Source: an uncultured Caulobacterales bacterium (GTDB lineage: Bacteria; Pseudomonadota; Alphaproteobacteria; Caulobacterales; Caulobacteraceae). Taken from it: a stretch of 42,083 nt of DNA. Below, piece after piece: positions 40,510 to 42,083 of this stretch. The notes under the pieces are model-generated. The model saw only the letters and a list, made by a program, of their open reading frames with translations, was not told where the DNA came from and ran no database searches. The stretch lies in NCBI GenBank assembly GCA_903900155.1, contig CAIUMD010000113.1, positions 1-42,083 on the forward strand, in the 5' to 3' direction. How positions within the stretch are numbered: the first letter of the stretch is position 1; every line of letters starts with the position of its first letter. The translations under genes were made by a program, and so were the position numbers.

Positions 40510-41538
40510 ATGAAGGCCTGGTCGTTCAGCACGGAGAGCCACCCTCGCGCCGAGCGGGCCGAGGCCTGGCGCGAAGCCATGAGCCGCCTGGGCCTGCCGA
40601 TCGAGGGCCTGTCCGACGCCGAGCCGGCCGCGGCTCAGGTGGTGTGCCTGACCTCGCCGCTGGGCATCGAGTTCGCGCTGGTCGAGGCCGGCGCCCAGAC
40701 CATCTCCGGCCGCCTGTCGGGACAGCCGGCGGCGGTTTGGCTGGCGGTGCTGCTGCATGGCGAAGCGACGCTGGTCACCGACGAGCTGGCCGTCAGCGTC
40801 GCGACCGGCGACATCGCCTTCGGCCCCACGGGCCAGGCGGCCGCCTTGCGGCTGGATACCCGCGTGCGGCTGCTGTTCGTCCGAGCGCCACGGGTCGCGC
40901 TGGATCACCGCCTGATCCGGCCCTTCAACCTGCGGGTCGGCTGGCTGGACGGCTCGAAGGGCGTGCCGCGCATCTTGTCGGACCTGCTGCGGGGCACGGC
41001 CGAGGAACTGGAAAATCTGTCGGTCGACCAGCTGCGGCCCGTGGACTTGGCCCTGACCGAATTCCTGGCCCAGTGCCTGATCGAACAGGGCGCGGGTGCG
41101 TCCGACATCTTCGATCCTTCGGCCCCCACGGCGCATCTGCAGCGCCTGTGCCAGACCATCGAGACCCTGCTGCCGGACCCGGACCTCTCCCTTAGACGCG
41201 TCGCGGACGAAGAGGGGGTCTCGCCGCGATATGTCCAGAAGCTGTTCGCCTCGGCCAACGAGACCTTCAGCCACTATCTGCGCTCGCGCCGGCTGGAGCG
41301 TTGCCGGATCGACCTGGCCAGTCCACAGCACGCGCGGCTGTCGATCTCGGAGATCTGCTTTCGCTGGGGCTTCAACGGCTCGGCCCATTTCAGCCGAGCC
41401 TTCCGCGAACAGTATGGTCTTTCACCGCGCGAATTCCGCCACGCCAGCGAAGATGGCGCGGCCGACGATCTTCCAGCCGCGTCGGTGAACAAGCTGACGG
41501 CCGTGACGTCGGATCTGCATTCTCCTCGCAGCAGGTGA
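40510..41538 (+). CDS. AraC-family transcriptional regulator
   Basis: A 342-residue regulator with an N-terminal sensing domain (residues about 1-190, an AraC-binding-like fold as in FeaR-type proteins) and a C-terminal double helix-turn-helix: DLSLRRVADEEGVSPRYVQKLFASANETFSHYLRSRRLERCR and ISEICFRWGFNGSAHFSRAFREQYGLSPREFR. Being the last gene of the Rieske operon, it would be self-amplifying if it activates its own promoter. It is the best candidate to bind the inverted motif at 37176-37337 and its relative at 25693. FeaR-type members respond to aromatic amines' metabolites, which would suit the cluster. Confidence 0.9.
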   Translation: MKAWSFSTESHPRAERAEAWREAMSRLGLPIEGLSDAEPAAAQVVCLTSPLGIEFALVEAGAQTISGRLSGQPAAVWLAVLLHGEATLVTDELAVSVATGDIAFGPTGQAAALRLDTRVRLLFVRAPRVALDHRLIRPFNLRVGWLDGSKGVPRILSDLLRGTAEELENLSVDQLRPVDLALTEFLAQCLIEQGAGASDIFDPSAPTAHLQRLCQTIETLLPDPDLSLRRVADEEGVSPRYVQKLFASANETFSHYLRSRRLERCRIDLASPQHARLSISEICFRWGFNGSAHFSRAFREQYGLSPREFRHASEDGAADDLPAASVNKLTAVTSDLHSPRSR

Positions 41539-41966
41539 GCCAAGGCCTTTCTGGTCGGGCTGGAACACGGCGATGTGCAACCCCGGCGAACATGCGCGCT
41601 CTTCCGATAATATATCTTAGGCGATAATCTTATGTAGCTGCCATTTAGTAGTTGTCTGTCACTGACTCCAAATCCTGCGATTGGCGTGCTCGCGGGCACC
41701 TGTTCTATCGACGTTCCGGGTTTCCGCCGTCTCTGACTCAATTCCCTGCGACCGCCTGACTCTTTTCGCTGCGACCGTACCGGCCGAGCGCCGCCGCAGC
41801 CACGGCATATGTCCAGCGCTCCTGCAAGGCGTGCGGCCATCTGTAAGCGCGAAAGCTCAACTGTGAGATGGCCTCGCCGGGTAACTCCATCGCCAGCAGA
41901 ATAAACGGATCAAGGGCGGCGCCGTTAATCCACGGGATGCTTTCGGTCGTGCAAAGGCGCCTGACG
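41539..41966. other. Gene-free stretch before the insertion element
   Basis: No gene is supported. A notably AT-rich patch at 41601-41660 holds GATAATATATCTTA (41606-41619) and the shorter GATAATCTTA (41623-41632) as a near direct repeat. Base composition differs from the neighbouring genes and suggests an old insertion boundary or foreign remnant. The minus-strand open frame over 41738-42037 runs across the insertion-element end, so it is not called. Confidence 0.5.
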
Positions 41967-42083
41967 TGACCCCCTGAAACTCCTCCAGGAATAATTAGAG
42001 TCCGCGCACCAAAAGGACGGACGAATGAAGCGGTCACGGTTCACGGAAGAGCAGATTATTGGGATCCTGCGCGAGCAGGAAGC
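41967..42083 (+). mobile_element. Left end of an IS3-family insertion sequence
   Basis: The sequence from TGACCCCCTGAAACTCCTCC at 41967 looks like the left terminal repeat of an IS407-type IS3 element, followed 38 bases later by the start of its OrfA. The right end lies beyond the window, so target duplication and intactness cannot be judged. The exact first base is inferred from the TG start alone. Confidence 0.7.
42025..42083 (+). CDS. IS3-family transposase OrfA, 5' end
   Basis: Nineteen full codons are visible: MKRSRFTEEQIIGILREQE. This is a very common N-terminus of OrfA, the helix-turn-helix part of IS3-group transposases, which normally joins OrfB by programmed frameshift. AAAAGGA at 42011-42017 is the ribosome site. 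The frame is intact to the window edge. Confidence 0.88.
   Translation, partial: MKRSRFTEEQIIGILREQE

Noticed and set aside
20000..41538. Possibility of a secondary-metabolite gene cluster because of the halogenase-like gene
   Set aside because: No polyketide, peptide synthetase, terpene or RiPP genes are present; neighbours are glycosidases and catabolic oxygenases.
41738..42037. 99-codon minus-strand open frame at the right edge
   Set aside because: It starts inside the insertion element and crosses its end, so it would be a chance fusion. No family resemblance.

Overview
The window is high-GC DNA from what looks like a Caulobacterales alphaproteobacterium (Caulobacter or a close relative). 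This rests on the strong G/C bias at third codon positions, the three TonB-dependent receptors (one of the long Caulobacter/Xanthomonas type next to a tryptophan-halogenase-like gene), frequent GTG/TTG starts with 4-base stop/start overlaps, and short palindromic repeats between genes. No rRNA, tRNA or CRISPR array was seen. Everything here is read by eye from sequence; family names come from motifs and remembered homologues, not searches.

Region 1 (about 1-12,200) concerns cobalamin. A minus-strand set (cobU, a DUF4287 protein, a Tat-exported Dabb-domain protein) lies back to back with a plus-strand operon that starts with a promoter and a cobalamin riboswitch (about 1574-1731). The operon then runs without a real break through btuB, cobD, btuF, btuC, btuD, cbiB, cobQ, cobT, cobS and a small CX5R phosphatase. 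Together these take up corrinoids through the outer and inner membranes and attach the nucleotide loop. Ring-building genes are absent from the window. A pair of palindromes closes the region against a convergent DUF2939 gene.

Region 2 (about 12,200-25,500) is a saccharide-utilisation region. It holds an alginate-lyase-like secreted protein divergent from a LacI regulator, tandem LacI-type palindromes, a 953-residue TonB receptor, a flavin halogenase-like protein, and secreted GH3 and GH30 glycosidases. An IclR regulator and a second LacI regulator follow.

Region 3 (about 25,700-41,540) is the most unusual part: a catabolic cluster in three transcription units. Unit A (plus) encodes a TonB receptor, an MFS carrier, RutA-like flavin monooxygenase, RutB-like amidohydrolase, M20 hydrolase, RutF-like flavin reductase, a TauD/TfdA dioxygenase and a uronate-dehydrogenase-like protein. 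Unit B (minus) encodes a second TauD/TfdA dioxygenase, an SDR and a VOC protein. Unit C (plus) encodes a Rieske oxygenase, a DODA-type extradiol dioxygenase, an acetamidase/formamidase and an AraC regulator. Five oxygenases and up to four C-N-cleaving enzymes suggest breakdown of a nitrogen-containing, probably aromatic or heterocyclic, compound. A 23-bp inverted motif sits at the same distance from both divergent promoters of units B and C, and a related sequence lies upstream of unit A, so one regulator, probably the AraC protein, may control all three.

The right edge (41,539-42,083) has an AT-richer gene-free stretch, then the left end and first codons of an IS3-family element that runs out of the window.
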